Source of the DNA: JAFIEN01 sp051859505
Lineage (GTDB): Bacteria; Pseudomonadota; Alphaproteobacteria; Rhodobacterales; Rhodobacteraceae
Assembly (NCBI GenBank): GCA_051859505.1
Contig: JBHYFN010000029.1
Coordinates: 1 to 50,961 of the forward strand
Direction of reading: 5' to 3'
Length of the DNA: 50,961 nucleotides
Under the pieces are notes generated by a model. That model did not search any database. It was not told where the DNA came from and was given only the letters and a program-made list of their open reading frames with translations. Within the stretch, counting starts at the first letter, position 1. Each line of letters begins with the position of its first letter. Below are positions 42,978 to 50,961 of the stretch, one piece after another. Position numbers and translations under genes: made by a program.

Positions 42978-43700
42978 CTAGGCATCTTTTGCAACGCGGG
43001 CCAGAGGCAGGACGCAAACCTCTGTTGCGCCTGCCGCAAGGGCGGCCTCGGTCGCGGCGGCAAAGGTCGCCCCCGATGTCATCACATCATCCACGATCAG
43101 GACCGGCCGCCCCTTCAGGGCCGCAGCCCGCGCGGGATTGACCGTGATCCGGCCCTGAACGGTCGCAAAGCGTTCGTCCCGGGCAAACCCGTCCATCCGC
43201 GGGGTCCGCCTTGGCCGCAGAAGCGCGTCGGCACAGACAGAGCGGTTCAGAACGGCCCCGACGCGATTGGCCAGCAGGGCAGCCTGGTTGTACTTGCGCA
43301 ACAGAAGCCGGGTCCAGTGCAGCGGGATCGGCACGATGACCTGCCCCTCGCGCAGCAAGGGCCCTGCCGCCTGCGCCATCCATTCGCCGGCAGGCCGGGC
43401 AAGATCCGTTCGATCCCCGTGTTTCAGCTGCAGCACAAGCCTGCGCCCGTTCTCCTTGTAGAGAAAGACCGCCCGGCCCTGGCTCCAGGGGCGGGCGATG
43501 GTCATGCAGTCGTCGCAATGCGCCTTGTGGCCATCGTCGACCCCCGGCAGCGGGGTGCCGCACAGATCGCAGACCAATCCGCCGATAAAGGCCGTATCCC
43601 GCCAGCACGGCCCGCAAAGCCCGTAGTCCGTGTCCGTCAACGACCCGCAAGAGACGCATTGCGGCGGATAGACCGCCCGAAGCACGCTTTGCAACGCCAC
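42978..43700 (-). CDS. comF: ComF-family phosphoribosyltransferase-like protein
   Basis: 240 residues. N-terminal zinc-type cysteine pairs (PPQCVSCGSL, LCGPCW, CDLCGTPL, HCDDC) are followed by a PRTase-type fold with KYNQAALLA and the PRPP motif VLIVDDVMTSGAT. In transformable bacteria ComF handles incoming single-stranded DNA; elsewhere its role is unclear. A GTG at 43700 with AGGAGA six bases before it is preferred to a TTG at 43730, which would overlap the divergent methyltransferase start. Confidence 0.9.
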   Translation of the reverse strand: MALQSVLRAVYPPQCVSCGSLTDTDYGLCGPCWRDTAFIGGLVCDLCGTPLPGVDDGHKAHCDDCMTIARPWSQGRAVFLYKENGRRLVLQLKHGDRTDLARPAGEWMAQAAGPLLREGQVIVPIPLHWTRLLLRKYNQAALLANRVGAVLNRSVCADALLRPRRTPRMDGFARDERFATVQGRITVNPARAAALKGRPVLIVDDVMTSGATFAAATEAALAAGATEVCVLPLARVAKDA

Positions 43701-43724
43701 CGCATCTCTCCTATTCAAGGGGGT

Positions 43725-44555
43725 ATGCAAGCCCCCCCCGAGATATTCGACCGGGACGCCGTCCTGCGATACCGCGCCCGGTCCAGCCGCACTCCGGCAA
43801 CCTTCCTGCGCGAGGCGGTGCTGGATGACGTCAAGGAAAGACTGATCGAGGTTAACAGAACGTTTACGTCACCTGCCGTCGTCACCGCGATGCCGCAGCT
43901 GTGGACGTCCGTTCTGCCCGACGCCCGCCTTGTGCCCGACGATGACCTGCTGGACCTTGCCGAGGGCAGGCATGACTTGGTCATCCACGACATGTGCCTT
44001 CACGCCGCCAATGATCCGGTCGGACAGCTTGTCCAGGCGCGTCGCGCCCTGTTGCCCGATGGCCTTCTGTTGGCAACGCTGTTCGGAGGGCAGACGCTTT
44101 TCGAATTGCGCGCCGCCCTGGCCGAGGCGGAGGCCCGGATCACCGGCGGCATTTCGCCGCGGGTCTTTCCGATGGCCGAGATCCGGGATCTGGGCGCGCT
44201 GTTGCAGCGGGCGGGTCTGGCCTTGCCGGTGGCCGACGCCTGGCAACAAAGCGTCAGCTACGGCGATCCCTTCGCCCTGATGCGGGATCTGCGCGCCATG
44301 GGCGAGGGCAATGCCCTTGCAGGACGGCAGCGCAGACCTACACGGCGCGCCGTGTTCGCCGCCGCCGCCGCGATATATGCCGACCAATGGCGCCAGCCCG
44401 ACGGCAGGATCCCCGCAACATTCGAGGTGATCACCCTGACCGGCTGGGCGCCCGCGGGGGACCAGCCAAAGCCGCTTCGCCCGGGCAGCGCGACACACCG
44501 TCTTGCGGATTTTCTTGGCGCGAGGGAAACACCCCTTGATCCCAAGGGCCATTGA
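43725..44555 (+). CDS. SAM-dependent methyltransferase-like protein (BioC/NDUFAF5-like)
   Basis: 276 residues. It begins PPEIFDRDAVLRYRARSS, then a degenerate methyltransferase type 11 core (HDLVIHDMCLHAANDPVGQL, ALLPDGLLLATLFGG) and a tail that matches the alphaproteobacterial homologues of mitochondrial NDUFAF5. The glycine-rich SAM loop is not evident, so activity is uncertain; NDUFAF5 itself hydroxylates an arginine in complex I. AAGGGGG precedes the ATG. It diverges from comF and is followed by hemH after 37 bases. Confidence 0.78.
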   Translation: MQAPPEIFDRDAVLRYRARSSRTPATFLREAVLDDVKERLIEVNRTFTSPAVVTAMPQLWTSVLPDARLVPDDDLLDLAEGRHDLVIHDMCLHAANDPVGQLVQARRALLPDGLLLATLFGGQTLFELRAALAEAEARITGGISPRVFPMAEIRDLGALLQRAGLALPVADAWQQSVSYGDPFALMRDLRAMGEGNALAGRQRRPTRRAVFAAAAAIYADQWRQPDGRIPATFEVITLTGWAPAGDQPKPLRPGSATHRLADFLGARETPLDPKGH

Positions 44556-44592
44556 TCGCAAGACCCTGCCTCCTATCTGCAAGGGGATCACG

Positions 44593-45696
44593 ATGGACAA
44601 TCATGGACGCCAGGCGATGCTCGACGCAAAATCCCAGCACAATACCGACCTTGCGGCGGTTTGTCCGGCCCATGCACCCGCAGATCACCCGAAGATCAAA
44701 CCGGCCCGCGTGGGTATCCTGCTGGCCAACCTCGGCACGCCCGACAATTACGACTACTGGTCGATGCGGCGCTACCTGTCGGAATTCCTGTCCGACAAGC
44801 GGGTGATCGACTATTCGCCCTGGCTCTGGCAGCCGATCCTGCAGCTGATCGTCCTGTCGAAGCGGCCCTTTTCCTCGGGCGCGAACTACAAGTCGATCTG
44901 GAATCACGACAAGGGCGAAAGCCCGCTGATGACGATCACCAAGGATCAGACCGCCCTGATCCGCGCCCAGATGCAGGCGCGTTTCGGCGATGACGTGCTG
45001 GTCGATTTCTGCATGCGCTACGGCAACCCGTCCACCCAGTCCAAGGTGCGCGAGATGGTTAAGGCGGGCTGCACCCGCATCCTGTTCTTTCCGCTTTATC
45101 CGCATTACGCGGGCGCGACCTCGGCCACGGCGAACGACCAGTTCTTTCGCGCGCTGATGGAAGAGAAATGGCAACCCATCGCCCGCGTCGTGCCGCCCTA
45201 TTTCGACGAACCCGCCTATATCGAGGCGCTGGCCCAGTCGATCGAACGCGCCTATGCCGCGAAGGAGAACCGGCCCGAGGTGCTGGTCTGCTCCTACCAC
45301 GGCGTGCCGGAACGCTACCTGACCGAAGGCGACCCCTACCATTGCCAGTGCCAGAAGACGACGCGCCTGCTGCGCGAGCGGTTGGGCTGGGACAAGACCG
45401 AGATCGTCACCACCTTCCAAAGCCGCTTCGGCCCCGAGGAATGGCTGAAACCCTATACGGTCGACGAGGTTGCCCGCCTGGCCGAAACCGGCGTCAAGCG
45501 TCTGGCCGTCTGCGCGCCGGCCTTCTCCGCCGATTGCATCGAGACGCTGGAAGAGATCAACGAGGAAATCCGCGAAAGCTTTGAACACGCGGGCGGGGAA
45601 GAGTTCACCTATATCCCCTGCCTCAACGACGATGCCGCCCATATCGAGGCGCTGTCCGGCGTGATCATCCAGAACCTCAAGGGTTGGCTGGACTGA
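44593..45696 (+). CDS. hemH: Ferrochelatase
   Basis: 367 residues. GILLANLGTPDNYDYWSMRRYL, FFPLYPHYAGATSATAND, VCSYHGVPERYLTEGDPYHC (the His binds the porphyrin metal site) and FQSRFGPEEWLKP are HemH signatures; the Glu of the active site lies in PAFSADCIETLEEI. It inserts Fe(II) into protoporphyrin IX, the last step of haem synthesis. The CxC segment CQCQKTTRLL may belong to an iron-sulfur cluster, as in some alphaproteobacterial enzymes. The ATG at 44593 follows AAGGGG. Confidence 0.97.
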   Translation: MDNHGRQAMLDAKSQHNTDLAAVCPAHAPADHPKIKPARVGILLANLGTPDNYDYWSMRRYLSEFLSDKRVIDYSPWLWQPILQLIVLSKRPFSSGANYKSIWNHDKGESPLMTITKDQTALIRAQMQARFGDDVLVDFCMRYGNPSTQSKVREMVKAGCTRILFFPLYPHYAGATSATANDQFFRALMEEKWQPIARVVPPYFDEPAYIEALAQSIERAYAAKENRPEVLVCSYHGVPERYLTEGDPYHCQCQKTTRLLRERLGWDKTEIVTTFQSRFGPEEWLKPYTVDEVARLAETGVKRLAVCAPAFSADCIETLEEINEEIRESFEHAGGEEFTYIPCLNDDAAHIEALSGVIIQNLKGWLD

Positions 45697-45709
45697 GGCG
45701 CAAAGGAAA

Positions 45710-45735
45710 ACGGCGGAGCATTCCTGCCCCGCCGT
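45710..45735 (+). terminator. Hairpin downstream of hemH
   Basis: ACGGCGG and CCGCCGT pair over seven bases, extended after one mismatch by GCA and TGC, with a TTCC loop. It stands 13 bases after the hemH stop. There is no T-run; the 12-base direct repeat starts within it. Confidence 0.6.
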
Positions 45736-45761
45736 CGTGTAACGCAACTGTCGTGTAACGC
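45734..45761. repeat. Two direct copies of a 12-base repeat after hemH
   Basis: GTCGTGTAACGC occurs at 45734-45745 and again at 45750-45761, separated by AACT (16-base period). It lies between the hemH hairpin and the convergent L,D-transpeptidase stop. Function unknown: a duplicated protein site, a short tandem duplication, or chance. Confidence 0.6.
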
Positions 45762-45775
45762 GCCTCTCGGCCCGG

Positions 45776-46387
45776 TCAGATCAGGCGCACCTGGGTGCCG
45801 ACCTGCACCAGATCGAAAAGCTCGGTGATATGTTCGTTGTAAAGGCCGATGCAGCCGTTCGACGAGCGCCGCCCGATCTTGCGCGTGTCATGGGTGCCGT
45901 GGATCCGGTAATACTGCCACGACAGATAGAGCGCGAGCGGGCCAAGCGGGTTGTTGGGATCGCCGCCGGCGACCACCTCGGGCCATTCCGGGTTGCGCTC
46001 GCGCATCGAGGGCGTCGGCCGCCAGGTCGGATTGACGACCTTCTGCGTCACGCTCGTCTCGCCCAGACGGGTCAGGTCGTCGGTCAGCGGAACGCTGGTC
46101 GGATACAGCCGGTAGATGCTTTCGTCTTCGGACCAGAAATGCAGGGCCCGCGACTGGATGTCGCACAGGATGACGCCGTTGCGGGTGTTGGCGAAATAGG
46201 GGCGCCAGTCCAGCGTCCGGAAGCTCGAGACGTTGCGGCGTATGTTGGAGTTCACATCCGTCTCCATCTCGGTGGAGTTTGCCATCTGCGCCATCGCAGT
46301 ATTGGCGACACTGGTGCCAAGCACCGCAGCGGTTCCGGCAAGGAAACCCCGCCTGTTGACCCCGAAACCCGATTTCGTCTTTGCCAT
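45776..46387 (-). CDS. L,D-transpeptidase (YkuD domain), Tat-type signal
   Basis: 203 residues. A twin-arginine signal (VNRRGFLAGTAAVLGTSVA) precedes the YkuD domain with the catalytic set HGTHDTRKIG and SSNGCIGLYN (Cys nucleophile). Such enzymes make 3-3 peptidoglycan cross-links or attach proteins to peptidoglycan. The ATG at 46387 (MAKTKSG) puts the twin arginines at residues 12-13. It converges on hemH and diverges from a CAP-domain lipoprotein gene; a second YkuD gene lies at 47109-47615. Confidence 0.92.
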   Translation of the reverse strand: MAKTKSGFGVNRRGFLAGTAAVLGTSVANTAMAQMANSTEMETDVNSNIRRNVSSFRTLDWRPYFANTRNGVILCDIQSRALHFWSEDESIYRLYPTSVPLTDDLTRLGETSVTQKVVNPTWRPTPSMRERNPEWPEVVAGGDPNNPLGPLALYLSWQYYRIHGTHDTRKIGRRSSNGCIGLYNEHITELFDLVQVGTQVRLI

Positions 46388-46459
46388 CCTTGGCCTCCGT
46401 CTCAGAACATCCGCGCAGCTGTCTGCTGCGATTGCCACCTGCTCTAGAGAATAACCGAC

Positions 46460-46488
46460 TTGAGCGGCAATTCAAAGAAACGTCATAT
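46460..46488 (+). promoter_or_regulatory. Possible promoter of the CAP-domain lipoprotein gene
   Basis: TTGAGC at 46460-46465 and TCATAT at 46483-46488 with a 17-base spacer resemble a sigma-70 promoter, about 80 bases before the ATG at 46568. The -10 matches the consensus only in part. Confidence 0.3.
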
Positions 46489-46567
46489 GAGCACAAGGCC
46501 GCCGATCCGTGTTTGAAATGCCATTCGACAGGCGATAAGGACTCGGCCCGTAACGAAAGGGTGAGAC

Positions 46568-47080
46568 ATGCTGAGACGGACCGCGATCCTGGGCCTTGGC
46601 CTGACAGTTTTGGCTGCCTGCGGGCCGCAGCGGCAGGGAAGGATCGGGGCGGATGGCCTTCCCTTGCCCACGATCTACCGCATTTCCGAGGCGGATGCCG
46701 CCGCGATCCCCTTCCGCATGCAGGAGAATGTCAACACCCTGCGCCGCGCGGCCGGGCTGCCTCTTGTGGAGCTTGACGCGCAGCTGAACGCTGCCGCGGC
46801 CACCCATTCGCGCGATATGGCGGTGCAGAACCGGCCCTGGCATTTCGGCTCGGACGGGTCGTCTCCGCTGGATCGGCTGAACCGCGTCGGATTTCAGGGC
46901 CGGCTTGTCGGAGAGACGATTTCCGAAACCTTCGAGACCGAGACCGAGACCCTTGCCGCCTGGATGCAGGAACCCTCGACCCGCGATGTGATCATGTCGC
47001 CGCTGGCGCGCAAGATGGGGATCGCCTGGTATCAGGAAGAAAACGGCAAGATCTGGTGGACGATGGTCCTGGCCGCCTGA
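46568..47080 (+). CDS. CAP/SCP-domain lipoprotein
   Basis: 170 residues. A lipobox LAAC within RRTAILGLGLTVLAACGPQ marks a lipoprotein. The rest is a CAP (SCP/PR1) domain: RMQENVNTLRRAAGLPLVEL, LNAAAATHSRDMAVQNRPWH and GETISETFETETETLAAWM. Bacterial CAP proteins are secreted and of varied function, in some cases linked to the cell wall. Standing between two L,D-transpeptidase genes it may have a wall-related role, which is inference. Confidence 0.88.
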   Translation: MLRRTAILGLGLTVLAACGPQRQGRIGADGLPLPTIYRISEADAAAIPFRMQENVNTLRRAAGLPLVELDAQLNAAAATHSRDMAVQNRPWHFGSDGSSPLDRLNRVGFQGRLVGETISETFETETETLAAWMQEPSTRDVIMSPLARKMGIAWYQEENGKIWWTMVLAA

Positions 47081-47108
47081 GGCGGAACGCGGGGGCAGCC
47101 TTGCGGCC

Positions 47109-47615
47109 TCAGGCATAGATCGCGATCGGTGTCCCGTCGCGGACCATCGCGTAGATGTCTTCCATTTCGGAATCCATCACCGCGATGCAGCCAGCGGTCC
47201 AGTCAGGCTTGTTCACATAGCGCCGCGGCGTGCCGTGGATGAAGATGTCGCCGCCCGGTGATCTGCCCATGGCGCGGGCGAATTCCCTGTCGGCCTCGTT
47301 GGGATAGGAAATCCCGATCGACAGGTGGAAGGCGCTGTTCGGGTTCCGGCGGTCGATGATGTACTCGCCTTCCGGGGTCTTGCCGTCGCCTTCGAACTGC
47401 TTGTGGCCGACCGGCGCGAAGCCAAGCTGAAACCGATAGGTCTCGAGCCTGCGGCCATGATGCATGACGTGCAATTCGCGCGCCTGCTTGAAGGCGACCA
47501 GCCTGGTCACCTCGGGTCCGTTGTATGTCTTGAACTTGGATGGCTGTTGGGAACATCCGGCGACCAAAGCCGCCCCACCCCCCAGCAACATCGCCCGCCT
47601 GCCGATTTCCGCCAC
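47109..47615 (-). CDS. L,D-transpeptidase lipoprotein (YkuD domain)
   Basis: 168 residues. The N-terminus RRAMLLGGGAALVAGCSQQ has both an RR pair and a lipobox (VAGC). The YkuD domain shows GHKQFEGDGKTPEGEYIIDR, then the catalytic GDIFIHGTPRRYV and DWTAGCIAVMDSEM (Cys). Related to ErfK/YafK-type enzymes that cross-link peptidoglycan or release bound lipoprotein. The start is a GTG at 47615; an ATG at residue 9 (47591) would lose the RR pair. Confidence 0.9.
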   Translation of the reverse strand: MAEIGRRAMLLGGGAALVAGCSQQPSKFKTYNGPEVTRLVAFKQARELHVMHHGRRLETYRFQLGFAPVGHKQFEGDGKTPEGEYIIDRRNPNSAFHLSIGISYPNEADREFARAMGRSPGGDIFIHGTPRRYVNKPDWTAGCIAVMDSEMEDIYAMVRDGTPIAIYA

Positions 47616-47707
47616 TGTCCGCCCCGGTCTTTGGACCTGTTTCTATCGTCATCGCGTAGCCGAAAATTCGTCAACCGGCCAGAAAAACCGTATCAGACGA
47701 CCGCTCA

Positions 47708-48895
47708 CTAGATCGTGAATCGCGCAAACAGCTCGACATGGGTCGACCAGCGGAACTGATCGACGATCCCGACCGGCCCGAGGGCATATCCGGCGGCGGT
47801 CAGCGTGCGGGCATCGCGGGCGAAAGTGACCGGGTTGCACGAGACCATCGCCACCACCGGCACCTTCGCGCGGGCGATCTCGGCCACCTGCGCCTCGGCC
47901 CCGGCGCGGGGCGGGTCGATGACCACGGCGTCGTAGCGGGCAAGCTCTTCGGGAAGAAGCGGGCGGCGGAACAGGTCGCGCGCCTCGGTCGTCACCTTTT
48001 TCAGGCCCGAGGTCTGCCGCCAACCCCGGTCCAGCGCCTCGGTCATCGCCGCATCGCCCTCGACGGCATGCACCTCGGCCCGTTCGGCCAGCGGCAGGGT
48101 GAAGGTGCCGCAACCGGCGAACAGGTCGGCGACCCGCGCGGCCCCTTCTGTCATCTGCAGCACGGCTTCTGTCAGCGCGGCCTGCCCATGCGCTGTGGCC
48201 TGCAGGAAGGCCCCCGGCGGCGGCACCACCTCGGCCCGTCCGAACCGTTGCACCGGGCCGACCCGCGTCAGCGCCGTTTCGCCCAGCACCAGCCGCGCGA
48301 TGCCGTGACCCTCCATGAAACCGGCCAGATCTGCGCTTTCGGCGGGTTCGAGCACCCTGCCGCCCTCGACCAGAACATCCGCGCCGGTCAGGCTTTCGGT
48401 GACGGTCAGGTTGACCTCGCCCTTGCGGGTGCCGACGCGCCGGGCCAGTTCCTCCAGCGCGGGGAACAACGCCATCAAGCCGGGCGTCAGAAGCCGGCAC
48501 TCCGGCACCTCGACGATCATGTCCGAGGCGCGGGCGTGAAACCCCACCGTCGCGCCCTTCTTGGTCCGCCGTGCCGACAACCGCGCCCGGCGGCGGCTTT
48601 GCGGGGGCGAGGTGGTGATGCTGGCGACCTCGGCCTGCAATCCCTGCCCGGAAAGCGCCCGTTCGACGATGCCCTGTTTCCAACGCGCGACGAATGCGTC
48701 CGAGGCATGTTGCATCGCGCAGCCCCCGCAGCTTCGGAAATGACGGCAGGGCGGGGTGACGCGATCGGGCGATGGCGTCAGGATACGGGCATGGTCATCC
48801 GCAAGCGCAACCTCTTCGCCCGGCAGGGTGCGGGGGATCAGCGTGCCATCCTCGGCCCGGCCCATCCCGTGATGGGTAACCTCGAGGATGCGCAT
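47708..48895 (-). CDS. RlmD/TrmA-type class I SAM RNA (uracil-5-)methyltransferase
   Basis: 395 residues. An iron-sulfur site CRHFRSCGGC plus a later Cys (VEVPECRLL) fits the RumA/RlmD pattern; the short N-terminus keeps part of a TRAM-like region. The methyltransferase core has RVADLFAGCGTFTLPLA, VVIDPPRAGAEAQV and the catalytic Cys in MVSCNPVTFARD. Probably methylates a uridine in 23S rRNA or tRNA; the site cannot be told from sequence. Its ATG shares a base with the ABC exporter stop (TAATG). Confidence 0.92.
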   Translation of the reverse strand: MRILEVTHHGMGRAEDGTLIPRTLPGEEVALADDHARILTPSPDRVTPPCRHFRSCGGCAMQHASDAFVARWKQGIVERALSGQGLQAEVASITTSPPQSRRRARLSARRTKKGATVGFHARASDMIVEVPECRLLTPGLMALFPALEELARRVGTRKGEVNLTVTESLTGADVLVEGGRVLEPAESADLAGFMEGHGIARLVLGETALTRVGPVQRFGRAEVVPPPGAFLQATAHGQAALTEAVLQMTEGAARVADLFAGCGTFTLPLAERAEVHAVEGDAAMTEALDRGWRQTSGLKKVTTEARDLFRRPLLPEELARYDAVVIDPPRAGAEAQVAEIARAKVPVVAMVSCNPVTFARDARTLTAAGYALGPVGIVDQFRWSTHVELFARFTI

Positions 48896-50751
48896 TACTC
48901 GGCCGCCTTCAGGAATCCGCCCGACTGGCGGCTCCAGTAACGCGCATAAAGGCCGTCGCGTTCAAGCAGTTCGTCATGCGTGCCCTGTTCGGCGATGCGG
49001 CCCTGATCCAGCACGACGATCCGGTCCATGCTGGCGATGGTCGACAGGCGGTGCGCGATGGCGATGACCGTCTTGCCCTGCATCGCCCGGTCAAGTGCCG
49101 TCTGGATCGCGGCCTCGACCTCACTGTCCAGCGCACTCGTCGCCTCGTCCAGCACAAGGATCGGCGCGTCCTTCAAAAGCGCGCGGGCCAGCGCGATCCG
49201 CTGCCGCTGCCCGCCCGACAGCTTGACCCCCCGTTCGCCCAGATGCGCGTCATAGCCCGTCCGCCCCCGATGGTCGGCCAGTTCGAGGATGAAGTCATGC
49301 GCCTCGGCCTTGCGGGCGGCGGCAAAGACCTCGTCCTCGGTCGCGTCGGGGCGGCCGTAGCGGATGTTGTCCATGGCCGAGCGGTTGAACATCGCGGTTT
49401 CCTGCGTGACCATCCCGATCTGCCGGCGCAGCGATTCCTGCGTCACCTCGCGCACATCCTGCCCGCCGACGCGGACCGCGCCGGTCTCGGTGTCATAAAG
49501 CCGCAAGAGCAGCGACACGAGCGTCGATTTCCCCGCGCCCGAGGCGCCGACAAGGCCGATCTTTTCGCCCGGGCGGATGGTCAGGTTGATATCCTCGACC
49601 CCGCCGGTCTGGCGGCCATAGGCGAAGCTCACGTCGTCGAACTCGACCCCTTCGGCCCGGGCCAAAGGCACGGCCCCGGGCCGGTCGACAAGCTGATGGG
49701 GCGGCGTCAGCGTCGCGACGCCATCCTCGATCTCGCCCAGATTGGCATACATGGTCATCAGCGCGAAGCTGACCCAGCCCGTCATCTGCGCGATGCGCAG
49801 CGCGGCGGTTCCCGTTGCGGCCACATCTCCGGCGGTGGCGCCGCCGATGCTCCAAAGATACAGCACGGCGCCGACCAGCAGCACGGGCAGGATGCCCGCG
49901 ATCATCATCAGGACGAAACGGAAGGTCGTGGTCGAGATGCCGAATTCCAGCGTCCGGTCGCGATAGCCCTCCATCGCGCCGATGGCTGCACGGTCTTCGT
50001 GATCGGCATGGGCAAACAGCTTGACCGTGCGCATGTTGGTGACGGTATCCACCACCTGCCCCGTCACCACCGCCCGCGCCGCCGCCCGCGCCTGCGAGCG
50101 TTTGCGGATCCGCGGCAGGAACCGGGTGATGAAGGTCAGGTAGAGCACCAGCCAGACGGCCAGAAGCAGCGCGATCCGCGCATCCACCGCCATGACAAGG
50201 ATTGCCGTCGCCACGATCGAGGCCAGCGCAAAGACGATGGTGTTTATGACCTCGACCGTGACATCGGTCACGGCGCGGGCGGTCTGCATCTGCTTTTGCG
50301 CGATGCGCCCCGCGAAATCGTTGTCGAAGAAGGTGACCGCCTGCCCCAGTGTCCAGCGGTGCAGGCGCGACAGGACAAGGACATTCAGGTTGGGCTGGAT
50401 GGCGACCGACTGAAACGCGGCCGAGGCGCCATAGGTGAAAGGCCGGATCAGGATCAGGAAGATCGCCGCAAAGACCAGAAGCGCGGCATTGGCCGACCAG
50501 AGCGCCTCGGGCCCGCTGGTGGCGGCCGCGTCGATCACGATGCCCAGCAGCATCGCGGCAAAGACCTCGGCCCCGCCTGCAAGGGCCGAGGTGATGGCGG
50601 CGACCAGCAGAAGCGGCCCCGCCCCCTTGAGCGCCCAGCCGAAGAAAGGCCGAAGCTTGCGGGGGGGCGGGTGGAGGTCATCGTCGAAGGGCGGGATCGA
50701 CCGGGCAATCCGGCCAAGCGCCCGGGCATAGCCATTCTGCAGGAAGCTCAT
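48895..50751 (-). CDS. ABC exporter, fused permease and ATPase (MsbA/MdlB type)
   Basis: 618 residues: a long N-terminal cytosolic stretch, six membrane helices (about 45-330), then the ATPase with Walker A GLVGASGAGKST, signature LSGGQRQR, Walker B ILVLDEATSALDSE and H-loop AHRLST. The second and last gene of a tandem exporter pair; the upstream paralogue (50748-50961) has a very similar C-terminus, so the two may form a heterodimer as MdlAB does. Substrate unknown (lipid, drug or peptide). Start and stop overlap both neighbours. Confidence 0.93.
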   Translation of the reverse strand: MSFLQNGYARALGRIARSIPPFDDDLHPPPRKLRPFFGWALKGAGPLLLVAAITSALAGGAEVFAAMLLGIVIDAAATSGPEALWSANAALLVFAAIFLILIRPFTYGASAAFQSVAIQPNLNVLVLSRLHRWTLGQAVTFFDNDFAGRIAQKQMQTARAVTDVTVEVINTIVFALASIVATAILVMAVDARIALLLAVWLVLYLTFITRFLPRIRKRSQARAAARAVVTGQVVDTVTNMRTVKLFAHADHEDRAAIGAMEGYRDRTLEFGISTTTFRFVLMMIAGILPVLLVGAVLYLWSIGGATAGDVAATGTAALRIAQMTGWVSFALMTMYANLGEIEDGVATLTPPHQLVDRPGAVPLARAEGVEFDDVSFAYGRQTGGVEDINLTIRPGEKIGLVGASGAGKSTLVSLLLRLYDTETGAVRVGGQDVREVTQESLRRQIGMVTQETAMFNRSAMDNIRYGRPDATEDEVFAAARKAEAHDFILELADHRGRTGYDAHLGERGVKLSGGQRQRIALARALLKDAPILVLDEATSALDSEVEAAIQTALDRAMQGKTVIAIAHRLSTIASMDRIVVLDQGRIAEQGTHDELLERDGLYARYWSRQSGGFLKAAE

Positions 50752-50961
50752 TCCGCCGCTTCTACAGCCTCGTCCCCCAGGAATCCACCCGACTGCCGCG
50801 ACCAGAGCCGGGCATAGATCCCGCCCTTTTCAAGCAGCGCGTCATGCGGGCCGTCCTCGATCACGCGACCCTGATCCAGCACGACGATCCGGTCCATCTG
50901 CGCGATGGTCGACAGGCGGTGGGCGATGGCGATGACCGTCTTGCCCTCCATCATGCCGTAA
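50748..50961 (-). CDS. ABC exporter ATPase, C-terminal end only (5' part outside window)
   Basis: Only the last 70 or so codons are inside the window. GKTVIAIAHRLSTIAQMDRI (H-loop) and VVLDQGRVIEDGPHDALLEK, then WSRQSGGFL, are the end of an ABC exporter nucleotide-binding domain. It is nearly the same as the end of the next gene (for example WSRQSGGFL in both), so this is a tandem paralogue. Its stop overlaps the downstream start (ATGA). Confidence 0.9.
   Translation of the reverse strand, partial: YGMMEGKTVIAIAHRLSTIAQMDRIVVLDQGRVIEDGPHDALLEKGGIYARLWSRQSGGFLGDEAVEAAE

Overview
The window is high-GC chromosomal DNA from an alphaproteobacterium, most probably a member of the Rhodobacterales (Rhodobacteraceae/Paracoccaceae). 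The basis is protein style and gene order: rnd-like/kdsD/lptC/lptA/lptB/hpf/ptsN, rimP/nusA/ylxR/infB, secA next to a parvulin and argJ/mutT, dnaK/dnaJ, a GT14-DUF5928 glycosyltransferase, and many 1-4 base start/stop overlaps. No genus can be named from the sequence alone. There is no rRNA, tRNA, CRISPR array, transposase or phage structural gene.

Layout. 1-3602 (minus): a CUT2-type (FrcBCA-like) sugar ABC transporter followed by a mutarotase-fold protein cut by the window edge; a dihydrodipicolinate-synthase-superfamily enzyme diverges from it (3908-4843). 4876-9591 (plus): a DEDD exonuclease, the Kdo enzyme KdsD, the LPS transport proteins LptC/LptA/LptB, then hibernation factor HPF and EIIANtr. 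9579-18870 (minus): a surface-glycan block (sulfotransferase, GT14-DUF5928, two GT2, one GT4, GalU, KdsB, CysQ). 18998-20436 (plus): a KpsM-like export permease and an SH3/COG3650 periplasmic protein; alkB is convergent. 21251-25219: dnaK, dnaJ, radC. 25297-29247 (minus): an uncharacterised secreted protein and secA. 29426-31896 (plus): parvulin, argJ, mutT. 32014-37373 (minus): the rimP-nusA-ylxR-infB operon with a terminator in its leader. 37610-38002 (plus): a small gene of foreign codon use resembling phage BECR-fold nucleases. 38229-40582 (minus): proline iminopeptidase and a peptide-binding protein. 40645-41391: ubiG. 41402-43700 (minus): comF, grxC (interrupted by ten Ns), a nitrilase-family amidase and a MarR regulator. 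43725-45696: a methyltransferase and hemH. 45776-47615: two L,D-transpeptidases around a CAP-domain lipoprotein. 47708-50961 (minus): two tandem ABC exporters (the first cut by the window edge) and an RlmD/TrmA-type methyltransferase.

How the genes fit together. Much of the first 20 kb concerns the cell surface: KdsD and KdsB make and activate Kdo, LptABC move LPS, GalU supplies UDP-glucose, four glycosyltransferases and a sulfotransferase could build a sulfated glycan, CysQ would remove the PAP released by sulfation, and a KpsM-like permease could export the product. The rest is mainly housekeeping.

The observations most worth a second look are the orphan PBECR-like protein beside the rimP operon, the leader terminator in front of rimP, the inferred sulfated/Kdo glycan locus, the DHDPS-like enzyme without the usual tyrosine, and the N-run in grxC that looks like an assembly artefact.
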